A DNA stretch of 64,000 bases, taken from NCBI GenBank assembly GCA_017979445.1, contig CM030708.1, positions 28,491,613 to 28,555,612 on the forward strand, in the 5' to 3' direction. Positions 35,181 to 48,360 of the stretch are shown here, in pieces. The position numbers and the translations under genes are program-made. Each line of letters begins with the position of its first letter. The first letter of the stretch is position 1. The stretch comes from Akebia trifoliata (lineage: Eukaryota > Streptophyta > Magnoliopsida > Ranunculales > Lardizabalaceae). Under the pieces are notes generated by a model, which was not told where the DNA came from, searched no databases, and saw only the letters and a list, made by a program, of their open reading frames with translations.

Positions 35181-35820
35181 TTATAAAGTTAGTTACTGAC
35201 GTTTACATATATCGATGCTTCATATCTTGTTATTTTTATTATAGAATAATGTGGAAGTGAGCACAATATTTATTTTTTGTTTTTCTATAGTACTTGCTAC
35301 GCATGTGGCCATTAAATTTGGTCTCGTATATAATATAGAGTGGTTTACAAAAATCGAACAGTCCACGATTCTTCAACTTGTAAATTAGGGTTAGAAGTTT
35401 TGAAATAAACTGATTTTTTATGAGGATGATCACTATGGTCTATAACTTGTAATCCTTATTTTAAAAAATGTTTGGCACAATGTTTGACTCTCTTTAGGAC
35501 TTCCAAACACTTCCCATATATATGAGCCGTTGACTCAAGTTATGACATAAGATCTTAACCGAGTATACACAAAGTGCAATAGTTAAGATTTTATGCATAT
35601 CTCAACAATACATATCTCGATGATACTTATCTCAAAAATAACTTTTAACCATTAAATTTTGTGTTTACACGATTAAGATCTTGTGTCATATCTTAAGTGC
35701 ATGAAACCTAACTCATATATATATAAGTGGAGCTTTCGTCAAATAAACTGATGAACACCATAAACCAGTTTAAATATGTTAAGATGTTTGTCCAGTAAAC
35801 CTGAGGATGATATTCTTCTT
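35181..35820. other. Spacer with foldback fragment
   Basis: No gene seen. At 35350-35430 there is a single arm related to the foldback at 56725-57104 (AAAAATCGAACAGTCCA..., CTGATTTTTTATGAGGATGAT). Confidence 0.4.
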
Positions 35821-37865
35821 AGGTCAAACAGTTGGATGGTCCTCGAGATGCATAATTTATATTTAGAGGACCATCAACGGTGTGCATATGAGAAAAAGAA
35901 ATTCTATGGGATCACATGAGGATATTGACCGAGACGAATGTGGGAAGAGAAAGGTCATGGTCGCCACGACCTGATGCACGTTAGCATAATCCGTGGTAAG
36001 ATTCTAACGTGCGCTAACTCTAAAATCGAAAGAACTGTTGAGATGGTGAAAGAGAAGAGAACAACTCGACTTGCTCTATTGGCCTCACAATCTACAAATT
36101 TGGTAAGTTTTAATCATGTTCTTGGAGGCATAGTGCGTTTATACCAATAATGATGAATTATTTTCTTAATTTTCTACTTTTTTTTTTGCTAAATTCTATT
36201 TTAATTGTGGATGATTCGAAGTGTTCATGTTGGAGTTGTATTTTGAATTGGGTTTCTATTTTAATAGGATAATTTGTGTGTGATATAGTGTTGCTATGTG
36301 TTGTTATTAGGGTGTCCTGAGATAGTCTCTTGAGTCTTGATGAGTGGTAAATGGGTATGTTAGGTGTTTGATAATATGCCAAGACCAAGTGAATTACTGT
36401 TTTGGGTATTCTTTTAAAGTTGTAAAGCTTTGGTGGTTTTTGGGTGTTGGGTTACTAATGATTTAATTTATTGCTAGGTAGGTTAATGATGGTGATGATA
36501 TTATATTTTGGCTGTATTATTAATAGTTATGTTTGAGGGTTTAGTTTCAATTGTTTTAAGTTTCTATAATATATAAGATTGGATTCGTTAAATTGAATGG
36601 TTAGTTAGAGTCACTATAGTGAGGGTTAGTGTGAGGAAGGTTTGTCGTTAGACTTCATAATTATAGATTATTTTATGGTGTGTAGTTGCTTAAAAACTTT
36701 GGTTGAGTCGATTTTAATAGTGAAGAATGAATATTATTGTGCATAGTGGGAATGTGTGATGAAAGAGAAAAACAATTGATAAAAATTTGATATGAGGTTT
36801 GGTATTGTATTTCGTCAAAAAATAAAAATAAAATGTAAGTAATTATATTTTATTTTATGGTCCTGTAGATGTTAATTTGTTTTTAAAGCTGGTTAAATAT
36901 GTTGGAAATGTAAGAACTTGCAAGAAATTATTGACTTCTTTTATACGATTGTTTCATGCATAAACACTATGAATTTTGATTTAATTTGTGTATGATTTAC
37001 ATAATTTAAATCATACATAGAATTACTTGTGTATGATCTTTTACGGATTTGAATCTCATTTCATACACGATGATCAGATATAAAAGTTGATGTGATATGT
37101 ATAGAATATTATTTGAAGTTGTGGAATTTTGATCTGATCAACTGAGATAAAATATCGGCCTATGGTTGTTAAAAGGATGGTAAACATTCCCTTGGATGAA
37201 AGACAGTTCAAACTGCGAGTTAAACTGTTTATCTATCATTCCCTTCGAAAAGAATTTGGGTGTTGGAGAAAAATTGAATTTTCATTGTCAATTGAAATAA
37301 ATTGTGATTATGGAACTACTATTTTCTATATGAATTCAAAATGCGAGTTGAACTGTTAATCCAGCATTTTTACGTTTTACATGAATTGTTCAAATGAGAC
37401 ACGTTTTCAATTCAGAATCCTATTATAGGTGTCGAAGTTAGGTAATCGGTTTCCCAGCCCACCTCTCTACAGTTATATTGCAGTCCACATTCAGAGTAGC
37501 TGATATAGATTGGTTTGCATCGATAAAGAAATAAGTTACCAATTTAGTGTCTAGTGATCTAAGATCTGGAGATTTGATTGGCGGCTTTTGTGGCAAATTA
37601 TTGCTATGAATTGTCAACAATGGATGGTGCATAAAGATGAATTGTGAATTGTACAAGGTAGTTGATGAGTTATTTTATCTATAGTGGATATGTAGATCAG
37701 ATAGGAATGGAAATACGTGATATAGATGTATGATGTGTGATCGAGAATGGGAGATATCTATGAATAGTTGGATGTATGAAGTGTTATTACGCAGGCATTG
37801 TTTTGTAAGGGGTAATTTTCATAAGTATATATTTTAGCTTCTCCTCTGATTTAGATGTTTAGTGG
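35820..37865. repeat. Duplicated spacer block, copy II
   Basis: Matches 11390-13620 nearly base for base with small indels. No gene is recognised. Confidence 0.78.
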
Positions 37866-38121
37866 ATAAAAAATAATTAATTTAGATTTTGAAGAAAAAT
37901 TAATCCGAGGTATTTTTGATATGAAAGATTCACACCTTCAGATTTGGAAGTTCAATCTTGGGGTGTGACAAACATAGAGGTTGAAGAGCTTGAAGATGAC
38001 AGATTTTGGGGAGAATATGAGAGCATTTACGTCATTTTTCATTAGTCTGTAACACGGGACATCCAAGTTGTTCCACCATGGTGGAACCATATTCCATTGA
38101 GTCATCTCATTATTCACACAG

Positions 38122-38152
<31 letters not shown>

Positions 38153-38369
38153 TGCGTGTTGAGTCGGGCAGTGTGGTGTGCTTATGCGTATGTGCGAATC
38201 TGTAATTAATTTTTTATTTAAATAAAATCTGTTTTATTTTAAATGCGCCTTTTCGTTTATTTGTAACTGTTTGCTTGAAATAGATAGTTGTATCTTTCCA
38301 AATGGGTTTCTCTCCTGAACCATTGCATTGTTTCTTTTGACTCCAAACCTTATTAGGCCTTCTTGCCTA
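37866..38369. other. Segment missing from the paralogous spacer
   Basis: This part of a roughly 700-bp stretch (to about 38575) is absent at 13617, where GATAAA joins ACATTGTTTTGCAG directly. It holds a CA microsatellite (38116-38149) and no gene. Confidence 0.5.
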
Positions 38370-38742
38370 TACAAGACACGAACCCTTACGTCCTCTCGAC
38401 TTCACTACCTCTCTCTCTCTCTCTCTCTCTCCTTTTACTTGAGATTTATATTGCTTTGATTTTTGACTATGGGCTAAAGATCAAACCTGGGGTTTTCCGA
38501 GTCTCTGTTTTCACTGCAAAATAGTGATTAACATAGTTCTATATGAGTTGTTGTATCTTGAGGGTGTATCGTCAAAGATTTTTTGCTTGCAGTAACATTG
38601 TTTTGCAGATGCAAGAAACATCTTAAATAGAGCAACGTTGTCTGCACCTCAACCTAGTTCATCTTCAATTTTGATTGTAGGTTGTATTCAACATCTACTT
38701 CACAAGCAATTATTTGGAAAGAGATTGAGGTACCACACAAAT
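38370..38742 (+). other. Conserved plus-strand module next to relic B2
   Basis: Homologue of 24690-25110: CCTATACAAG TATA-like motif, CTCGACTTCACT start-like motif, CT tract (38411-38431), then TTGTTTTGCAG and TTTTGATTGTAG acceptor-like sites before the kinase relic. Confidence 0.35.
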
Positions 38743-39095
38743 TTATTTGCAAGATATCTAACAGGATCTCATGTTGCTTGAATTCGATTCCCCAATTCTT
38801 TAGCTTCAGTAACAGCTCTTTGGCATTCATCCGAGCTATCTTTGTCTTGCTTCTCGATATTGCAGCTTGTCGTTTTATCTGGTGAAGATAGAGACAAAAC
38901 AGGAAGGGCCACTGCAAGGGAACTTAATGCAATTGCACCATCGCTAATCAAGGGACGTATGGTAGCTTCCTCTTGGAGACACATGGCAGCGACAACGAGC
39001 GCTTGATACAAACTTTTCATTGAGATGTCCCCCCTGAAGAAGTGGATCTGTCGTTTGAAGCAACCTTTTTGGGTCTTGAAAAGTGGTTGTGCCTG
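38743..39095 (-). pseudogene. Relic of RLCK last exon (relic B2)
   Basis: Paralogue of relic A2. Reads CLQEEATIRPLISDGAIALS and DEC QRAVTEAK fragments on minus. It shares the CTTTTCAA one-base loss, has an extra G in GGGGGGAC (second frameshift), and an internal deletion joins SLAVA to LPVLSLSSPDK. Confidence 0.75.
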
Positions 39096-39554
39096 TACAA
39101 AGATTAGTTAGTAGAAGAGTTCTCCAGCAATCCAAATGTTCATTCTGCCAATCAAACCCAGCAGATTACATGGCCTCTTTAAGGTCTTCTATAGGATATT
39201 CTGAATTGTATCCAGATAATTTTCCTTTTGCCGTACATTGTATTCTTGGAGGATGCAGCTCGACACTCTTTTGTAAGAGTCTAATGCTTCATCTATTTTA
39301 GCCCAAACCAAACAAATTGTGGGAGGTTTTACAGCAAGATTAACAGTCTCATTAAAATCTATACCTTGCATCTATGTGTATCCTTAACCAACCATTCACC
39401 ATCATCAAGATATTTTGTAATCATTCCAATTTGTTGCATAGGACCAGATAAAGATGACGAGTCAATAAATGGGGAAGCAGTTTAAGACCACCAATTAAGG
39501 TTAAATGGTAGTAGCAAAAGGATACTTATGAGTATTGGTATGAAACACTTTTTT
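39096..39554. other. Intron-4-derived and spacer sequence, no gene
   Basis: The first part matches sequence next to relics A1 and B1 (GCCAATCAAACCCAGCAGATTACATGG); the rest resembles nothing recognisable. Confidence 0.4.
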
Positions 39555-39830
39555 TTTTTTTTTTTTACGACACCATTTTGTTCCAGTGTTCGTAGACATG
39601 AAATTTTTCTAAAAAATCCCCAATCATCCAAAAGTTCTATGAAATCTTTGGAATCAAACTCCCCTCCCTCATCATATTGACTTTTTTAAAATTTTCTTGC
39701 AAATTGATTTTCAAGTAATTTTTGAGGAGTATCCAAAATTTTCAAGGAAGTGGATAAAACCAAGTGAATCATGTACAATCATCCACAAATAAAACATAAT
39801 ATTTGTACATTTGAACAGATGGCTTTGGTA
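39555..39830 (-). pseudogene. Degraded Ty1/copia integrase fragment (copy II)
   Basis: Minus-strand frames show FVDDCT.FTWFYPL, then FDSKDFIELLDDWGFFRKIS and EQNG, the copia integrase core signature including the conserved QNG. Several stops and shifts. Duplicate of 15018-15275. Confidence 0.68.
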
Positions 39831-40790
39831 CAAGCCTGGTTGACAATCTTCCATTTAATTCTTGAAAAATTCACGAATTTTTTGCTTTTTTCAATGAAAG
39901 TATCATTCTTCGGATTATTGAACTATTTTCAATAATTCATGCATTTTAAGTTTAAAAAGATTTTTACGAATTTTTATAAAACTCGATGGGAAAAAAATGC
40001 TTTTGGTACTTGTTGTATGTTGCGAAGTGTAAACTTGTAAGTTGTGATGTGTAGCACAAATTGACTTGGAAGTGGTCATGCTTCAAAATTTTGGAGGAAT
40101 ACACCTTTTTATGTCACAAATGTCTCTTTTATCTTTAAAAAAATAATGACATGGCCCTCTACATTTATTTGAGATTACATATTAATTTTCAAAATTGATA
40201 ATTTGTCCCTTGACTTTGGTTTTCTTTTACAAACCAATGAAACAGTAACCTTCATACCCTCATTATCACTACCATCATTATTACCATCACCAATATATCA
40301 TCACCTTCACCATTAACATCACCATCACCATCACTATTAACATCACTATTATATTATCGAATTTTTGATTTTCAACGAATAATATATGTATGAAGCATAT
40401 GCTGCATATTTTTCACTTATTGAAGTTTTGAATTTTTTTTTAGCGGATTTTTGCAGTCCAAAACCAAATAGAACTCGAATTTTTGCCGTATTCCGAATTG
40501 CTAACAAGGGGTAAGGTTGTTGGATTCATAGTTTTCTTTTATGTCTTAGGTTTTATGGGGGGCAAGATTTGAAATCAAGACTTTTTATTCTTAAGTGTTG
40601 GTGGTGTAGAGTTTTTCCATTTTTAGTGAACCTTAACTAAAAATATTTTACTTTTTGTGATAGTTGAAAAGTCAAAGATTCTTTGATTTGTTTTCTTAAA
40701 AGTTGTAAAGACAACTCTCTAAACTTTCAGTCTCACGTTGAATAAACACAAGACTTGTGCTCAACTAATAAAGGTTCATACTCTCCTACT
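39831..40790. repeat. Duplicated spacer, matches 15276-16250
   Basis: No gene. Contains the same CCATCA-type microsatellite (about 40265-40345) as its paralogue. Confidence 0.6.
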
Positions 40791-42790
40791 TGTTTGAATG
40801 TGAGTGAGAAAAATAGTGGGCCTCATGCGCACATGGTGGACTAAGGTATCAGTGGACTACAGGCCATTGTGTTTGGGACCAACCTGTCAAAAAACCTTAA
40901 TGCGCACACATAATAAAACATACACAAACGTGTCGGTCCGGGTTGGATTGGGTCTTATTGAAGTTCTTTTTACTGAAAGATCCATTGCTTCTTTTTCAAT
41001 CTTAACCATTGATCTAAATTTCTATTAGATTAAGTTGTTTGGATCTTCCAACATTAAAAAAAAGGGCCAATTAAGGCCAATTGAGCAGTTGCTCTTTGTA
41101 CCATTGGATTTTCTACTATAAAGGAATGGTGTGCTCTAAAGTTCTGTACACATAAATAGAAACAATGTTCTGATCTCTCTCTTATGTTCTTTTCGTTTCT
41201 ACTGCTCATACACCAACTGATTCGATCGAGTTCATTGAAGATCTATTATTTTCGGGTGCATAGTTAAAAGATTTATGACTATTGAATCTTGGAAACTAAC
41301 CGCTTAAGACTGATTGCACTGTAGATATCATCCTAAGGGAGGCGACTGTTCAATTGTTGATTTATAATGAACAAATAATAATAAACTTCAGCAAGCAAAG
41401 TTTGATCCACAAGGAAAAAGATCAATTCAAAGCCAATGCAGATTCTAGTAACCCAATTAAAAATAGAGTATAAAGAAATTACAGTTAAGAAGTAGAATAA
41501 AATTAAAGCAAGAATTGAAACTAAAGCAATGTAAAGATTAGAGAGATCAAAACCTTGCAAACTATCTTAAAGTCGGAACAATTTTATTTCTATCTCAATT
41601 TACACAACAAAGCTCTTGTTCGTGGATCGGAATGTAAATTAGTTAATTCTTTAGGTGAATCCAAAATATATGTGAATCTTTAACCAAGATGAAATTATCA
41701 AATTTATATCTCAAATTCGTCACTGAGCATGATTAAACTTGATCTTATCTAAGTATGAATCATCAAAGTTAGAACCCTAGATATAAATTAGATAATCCCA
41801 ATCTTAAGAGTCTTCATAGAGGCACATTGAAACAGAGGCAATAAAATTGATGCAACAACAGTAAGATAAATTCACTTCGACTTCATTAATCTCTCTATGG
41901 CGAGTCTAGCCGATCATCGCGAAGAACAAATAACAATAAGATAAAATAAAGAGAGCAAAGTATAGAAGACAATGAAGGTTTTTTGTTGCTCTTTGATTCC
42001 AAAAACCAGCTTGAAGCTCTTTGATTACACAGTTTGAAAATAAACTAAGAACTAGACTAAGATTACAAGAAGAACTAAAGAAGAAAAGAGAAGAGATGGT
42101 TCTTTTAGCTCTCACTCTAAAAGAACTTTCTCTCTCTCACAAAATAGAAAATACAGAGCAAAATTAGGAAGAAGGGAGAAGGACCCCTTTCCTTGAGACA
42201 ACCCTTCTATTTATAGAATTTCTTTCGGGTTTCGGATAAAATTCGCTCTAGTTGATGTGAGACAAATCTATCATTACAACTGCCAAAGGGTCTAGAAGCT
42301 TCAATATGAATCTCGAGGCTAATCTCCCAAGAATTACCACGATGCGCCACAAGGTCATCGCGACGAGGTGACATGGCGGATTTTTGTTCCGAGATTTGGG
42401 TGGATGATCCATTTTAGCTCAAGCATTGTAATGAAAATTATTTCCATTTTTATTGGTCTCCAAATTTAGTTTTTTTACTTGCAATCAATATAAATTCTCT
42501 TAACTTTTAATAATTTGGTAATTTTATATAATTTGTTTTTATTTGGGGAAGAATAGCAATCAAGTGTTGGTAATCCTTGTGTAATTACCGTCACAAAAAT
42601 GACTTTATGGGACCTTATTAGCTGTGCCGGTGGGAGAATTGATTTTAAGGACAACAACAATTTTCCATCGATCACTCAATCAAATCGATAAGTAATTCTA
42701 ACTTGTTCTACTGTCTGTTTTGAGTAAGCGTATTTAGATTCAAGATGTACACTATTTACAACATTTTATTCAAAGGAAAAGTCTCAATTT
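40791..42790. other. Unit II-specific insertion, possible non-autonomous retroelement
   Basis: About 2 kb without counterpart elsewhere in the window. No protein domain is seen. The minus strand has a clear TATA box (TTCTATAAATAGAAGG, about 42207-42222) followed by a CT-rich leader, which would fit an LTR or a promoter. I could not find paired LTRs, a primer-binding site or a target duplication, so this stays unclassified. Confidence 0.3.
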
Positions 42791-42829
42791 TATTATTTGA
42801 AGAAAAATGCAATCTACAACTCTGAAAAC

Positions 42830-43230
42830 TTTTCTCTTCACCGAGATACGAGTGAAAACATCTATGGTTCTTACACACGTCCATATGTCAGGAAAGTGAG
42901 ATATGTGGTACAATCTTGAGGTCACTTCACGATTATTCTTTCTTTTAACTTCAAACCTTGTGTCTATTGGGTCTTTTGTCCTCTCGACTTCAGTTCTTCT
43001 TCCTTTCTTTCTCTGTTTCACTACAAAACAAAGATTAACAGTAGTTGTATATGGGCTATTGTGTCCTGGGGACGTTTCGCCAGAGTTTCTAATGGCAGTA
43101 ATATTGTTTTGAATAGGCGAGAAACGTCTTAAAAAGAGTTTCAATTTTGATTACAGGTTGTATTCAATATCTACTTCACAAGCAATAATATGGAAATACA
43201 TCAAGGTACTACACGAATTTTTGTCTTTGT
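42830..43230 (+). other. Conserved plus-strand module facing the 3' end of copy 4
   Basis: Nearly identical to 24690-25110 (ATACGAGTGAAAACATC ..., CTCGACTTCAGTTCTTC ..., TTTGATTACAG acceptor-like site near 43157). Directed toward the 3' end of the kinase gene. No protein recognised. Confidence 0.35.
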
Positions 43231-43266
43231 TTTTATTTTTATTTTTTATGACAAGGGGACACAAAT

Positions 43267-46200
43267 TTATCTGCAACACATCCAACTGGATCTCCTGTTG
43301 TTTTCTTCAATTGAATTCGAATCCCATTCTATAGCTTCAACAATAGCTCTTTGGTGTTCATCCGAGCTATCTTCATCTGGCTTCTCTTTCTTGTCGCTTG
43401 ACATTTTATCCGGTAAAGGTAGAGACAAAACAGGAAGAGATGCAGAGCCCCCCTCATCAGCTGGGGCCACTGCAAGGAAACTTAATGCACTTGCTACATC
43501 ACTAATCAAGGGACGTAGGGTAGCCTCCTCTTGGAGACACATGGCAGCAACAGCGAGCGCTTGATACAAACTTCTCATTGAGAAGTCCCTTTGAAGAAGT
43601 GGATCTGCCATTTGAGGGAATCTTTTTCGGTCATTGAAAAGTGGTCGTGCCTGTTCAACAAAATAGATATTCAACTTACGTGAAGAAATGACTTTTAATC
43701 ACAGTTTCAATCAACTCGAATATAAACTAGACATGTACGCATGATTGGACTTGGACAGATATATAAGGTATATGACAAGGCTCACTCATCCATAAAGTTG
43801 ATCTCGCAACATTATGAAAATGCGTGTAGAATCTCAACATCCCTGACTTATAAAAGAAAATTTTACATATTAACAGAAAACCAACCAGCGAGATTCCATA
43901 AAAACTACAAAGATGTTACTTTTCCATTGAAATGTAAAACGAGCCATTGAAATATTCTATACTTGCTCAATAATACTTTTCCATCCAAAGTATGAGAAGC
44001 TCCAGCTTAAGACCACCGAACAACAAAAGCGCACACCTTTAGGTAAATTACAAGAAGCAACCTTGAAGACATTCTTCACAAACGAGACAACTGTTTTGCG
44101 AGCAGGTTGGTACCAACACATATCTCCTTATAAAAATATAATTGAAGACTACTAATTGGACTCTTTTAAGCAAACTAATTATAGCCAAGGACACTCAAAG
44201 GTCCTCCGCCAGATCTCCTACCTCACTATGTTGCTTTGATGTTCAAGTAGATTTTAAGAGCATTAGCTTAGACTGAATAAATTTACATGGACAATTTGTA
44301 AAAAATGGTCAGTCATGAGTAATATTTTTAACACAAAATGATGGGATTGACCTCATCAGAATTACGATTTGTCCCAACTCTTCTAGAAGCCATGGGCACT
44401 CTTATTAACTTCTTCTGGAACAATAGCTTTTATTTCATCCACAACAATTCCAAATTCCAATTCACTAAAAAAAAAAAAAACAAACTCTTAATGGATTCAC
44501 ATTCAAGCAAGGAGAAACAAAAAAAGTAAAGAGCAAGGAAGAAAATTACCCAAAGAACTAAATTTTGCTCTTCTGTTGGCCTAGTGGTGTCAATGGCTCT
44601 TCGCCCTGTGATTAACTCAAGTAAAACAACTCCAAAACTGTAAACATCCGATTTCAAGGTCAGCTGACCTTTTCTTGCATACTCCGGGGCACAATATCCA
44701 TATGTGCCCATCACCCTTGTTGATACATGAGTCTCATCTCCAATAGGACCAAGCTTCGCAAACCCGAAATCCGAGAGTTTCGGATTGAACCCTTCATCCA
44801 ACAAAATGTTGGACGATTTCAGATCACGATGTATAACAGGGGGATTGGTATTGTCATGCAAATGTGCCAGACCTTTAGCGGCTCCTGCTGCAATTTTCAT
44901 TCTTGTATACCAACCTAACGGCTTCTGGTCTGGTGCGAGATCTACAAAAAAATATAAGACATGTATTGAAATATGTGCCGTGTATTGAATTATTTCAAAT
45001 TCAAAGGAATATTATTACTTAAAATGTTTCCTTCAAATAGATAGCACAAAATCAAAAGATAAAATATATTTGACATACCTAGAAGATGATTTTCTAGAGA
45101 CCCAAGTGGCATATATTCATAAACCAAAAGCCTCTGATCTCCATCAGTACAATATCCAATGAGATTAACTAGATTTTGATGGTGAAGAAGACTTAGCATT
45201 AAAACCTCAACAAGAAACTGATTGTTTCCTTGCAACCCATTCCTGTCAAGTTGCTTAATAGCCGCAAGCTGATAATAATGAACCAAAATCAGTCCTAAGT
45301 TTCTTCAATTATTCCAAGAAGCACTCAACTCAATTCATGGTAGTAAATTTAGTCCTCATTTACCTGCCCATTCTCAAGGCATCCCTTGTAGACTCTTCCA
45401 AACCCACCAGCACCCAATAGACATTCTGGTCGAAAATTCTTAGTTGCCAAGGCAAGCTCACGGAAGGTGAACGTTACTGCAATATGTCTATTATCGTTTT
45501 TGCCATTGGATTTTTTTTTGTTTTTGGTTTCAGGTAAGGTTTTTTTATTAGGATTCTCTGCAAAACAAAGTGTGGATGAATAAGTTTTTAATGACCAAAT
45601 AATTTTACAGTTCTCAATCAATGTTTATAATAATTATGTATGCTCAAACCTAGTTTTCGATCAAATTAAGCTCATTAATAGCCAATGCCAGTAAGAAAGA
45701 TCATATCCAAGTGCCTTACTAACTAAGAAGAATGAACCTAAAGGAAGGGAAATGTTTGCTCATCTTGAAGTTTTTCGAAGAGTAATGATTTTCTGACTCC
45801 CCCACGTGGCATACTAAAATTGCTGTCTTGGTGTGGCATGTGCTAGAACCATAGATCTTTTTTCTTGGGATACTCAACTGCAAATATTTATGGGGATGTG
45901 CAGATGTGTATCCCGATGCATAAATATATGGTTCTAGCACATGCCATGCCAAGAGAGTATTTTGAGTATGCCACATGAAGGAGTCAGATTATTACTACTT
46001 GTGTTTCGAAACTGAGTATAATTGAATTTGATTTTTTTTTTTCCTTTTTCTAAAGAATAAGTCTCATTTTATGGAAACCACTTGTGCACAAATAACTTTA
46101 CAAGTTGCAAGGAAACATAAAATCTTAGATCATCCGATAGTGAAAATTTTGTATCGGATGCATTATGAAATGACGTTGGAGTAGGGGAGGGGGATATATT

Positions 46201-47553
46201 AATAGTTAAACAGATGTCCAGTCCAAAAGTTACACCTTAAAAGCTATGATTCATTTTTGCACCAAAACAAGCATGGATGGAGGTAGTGAGAGTAGATGTG
46301 AACACATTTGAACTAATAGAAGTCAGTATTTTTTAACGAAAGGCTTTGAGTATGATTCTCTTCCATATATGCTAAGGCAAACAGATTACTCACCAAACGG
46401 TGAAATGGATTCTTTAGGAGAAGCTGGTGGCAACTCTAAGCTCTTGCTACTATTTATTCTCTTTGACGCCTTCTTCTCATGGGCTGAGAAACATGAAAAG
46501 CAATTTATGAGTCGATAAACCAATAAATTCTTTTTGAATTCTTAGATATGGAACCTTCAAAACACCAATGGAACCTTGAAAATCTTAGCTCATGTTTGAT
46601 TGCAGGGAGAATAATTATCTGGCAAATCCTTTTCCTATGTTTGAGTACAACATGGAAAATCACGTGCAAAAATCTCATTAAATTGGGTGTATAAGTTTAT
46701 CTTATTTGAGTAAGTCTCGCCTTACTAATGGGCTGTTGAGCTCACCTTGTGGCTTCCAAAAACATGATTCAATGTCACAGTGATATAGATAACAAAATTC
46801 TATGAACTTTAAAGATAAAAAAACCTTGAAAAAGGTTATTTTTCACTGCTAGATTTTAATTTTAAATTTGGGAGTTGGATGGGAGTTTGGTAACCGTCAA
46901 TTCTTAAAACCTTGGATCAAGTTAAAAAAAAAAAAAAATCAATTTTTTTAGGATCTGAGTATTTCCATGAAATCATGAGGGCTATGGTGTTGGTTGCCAA
47001 TTTGATACATATTTGATCTCGACGACCTTAGTAAGATTCGAAATCTTACTTAGTTCTGTGTTTTTTAAAAACAATTAAATTAGAAGAAAAGGTACGAGCA
47101 GTTTCATATGTATCCGAAGAGCTTATTTGTAATTTAAAATATTGATTATAATGTTTTAAAGATTACACTACCAAAAAAAAAGAAAATATTTTTAGTAGAT
47201 TTGAAAATGAAACGAATCATACCTTCCATGTTGTCTTCTTGAACATGGTGATTGAGGTCAAGTCCACTGTTCACTGTTATCCTATTTGTGATTTGTTCCT
47301 GAACATAGTGATTGCGGTCAAATCCACTGTTTGTTGTAACATTATAATATGTGTTGAGCTCTAGATGATCAATGCGATGGTTCAAACCAAATCCATCACT
47401 GTTGACCGTAGGCTTAATGTATGTGTCAAGCTCCTGATGATCAATGCGATGGTTCAAGCCAAATCCGCTGTTGGCCGTAAGATTATTAAATGTGTTGGAC
47501 TCGTCAATTTGGTGGTTCAAGCCAAATCCACTATTGATTGTTGAACTTATCAT
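43267..47553 (-). CDS. RLCK-VII (PBS1-like) protein kinase copy 4, intact, 496 aa
   Basis: Five minus-strand exons: 47223-47553, 45364-45557, 45079-45268, 44550-44941 and 43267-43650; GT-AG throughout, phases 1, 0, 1, 0, total 1491 nt. Exon 1 has five NSG-type LNH repeats. Exon 2 adds a Lys/Asn-rich linker before [14 protein letters not shown] and the glycine loop [43 protein letters not shown] and the end [19 protein letters not shown] are all present, so the kinase core looks complete. Membership in RLCK-VII predicts a signalling kinase below surface receptors. Odd points: the activation loop reads GDETHVS where copies 2 and 3 have GDKTHVS, there is no N-terminal lipidation signal, and the acidic Ser-rich tail ends SSWMCCR. 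This is the fullest member and the best candidate for a working gene. Confidence 0.9.
45792..45988. mobile_element. Foldback MITE A in intron 1 of copy 4
   Basis: Same element as in the other copies, slightly diverged (CATGAAGGAGTCAGA right end). Confidence 0.75.
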
Positions 47554-47634
47554 ATTAATGTATAGTGGATATCTAATATTGGGGTTGATTAGGATCTATT
47601 TTGGTACCATATTTTTATAATTAGAAGGCTCAAT

Positions 47635-48360
47635 CTGCAAAGAAGAAACAAATACACCTTAGAACTTGTGAAAACTGAAAAAATATATATATTAGAGTAC
47701 TGATAATCTGACTTAGCCATGTGCCAGCTCAATCGACTTACCTGATGTGACAAAGTTGGGAACCGTAGATGTACTCTCCTCGGGATACAGAACTATGGTT
47801 CCCCATAAAAAGGTGCAGTTTTGTATCCAGATGAGAATACATCTATGGTTTGCAAGCCTGTCATGTGAGATAAGTTGATTGAGTGTGCCACATGCCTAAG
47901 TCAGATTATCACGACTCAAAATATAAATGGTGAAACAGGCTAAAATACAAACAAAAATCACTTAACTACTATGAATTTTTTACAATCAAACAAAAAATAT
48001 CACTCCCTCTCTGTTTTTTTTTTCTTTTTCTTTTTTTTTTTTTTTTGTGGCTAATTTACGAAAAGATGCGTTGAAAATTGTAGACTATTCATTTTAATTC
48101 CGAAAATGGTAAATTACTATTTTTGAAATTAAAATATTTTACATAAGTTGGAAAATTTATTATATAAATCATAAATATTTTTCTCATTACAATTTTAATA
48201 AAAATAGTTTAAAAAAAAATTCGGCTTATAAAATAATAATTAATAACAATAATAATAATAATAATAATAACAACAATAATAATAAATAACAACACACCCT
48301 CGTATTTGAACTGAAATTGAACATTGCTTAAGGATACTCTTAGATGCATTTTTAACTTAC
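47635..48360 (-). other. Predicted 5' UTR intron of copy 4
   Basis: On the minus strand a donor CATATCTT|GTAAGTTAAAA at 48361/48360 and an acceptor TTCTTTGCAG at 47635 bound a 726-nt intron ahead of the start codon at 47553. The same pair is present in copies 1, 3 and 5. It is a sequence-only prediction. MITE B lies inside it. Confidence 0.5.
47701..47910. mobile_element. Foldback MITE B upstream of copy 4
   Basis: Ends TGATAATCTGACTTAGCCA and TGCCTAAGTCAGATTATCA, core CTCGGGATACAGAAC / GTTTTGTATCC. Confidence 0.7.

Noticed and set aside
40804..41028. 74-codon plus-strand frame
   Set aside because: No recognisable domain, no counterpart, and it lies in an insertion of uncertain type.
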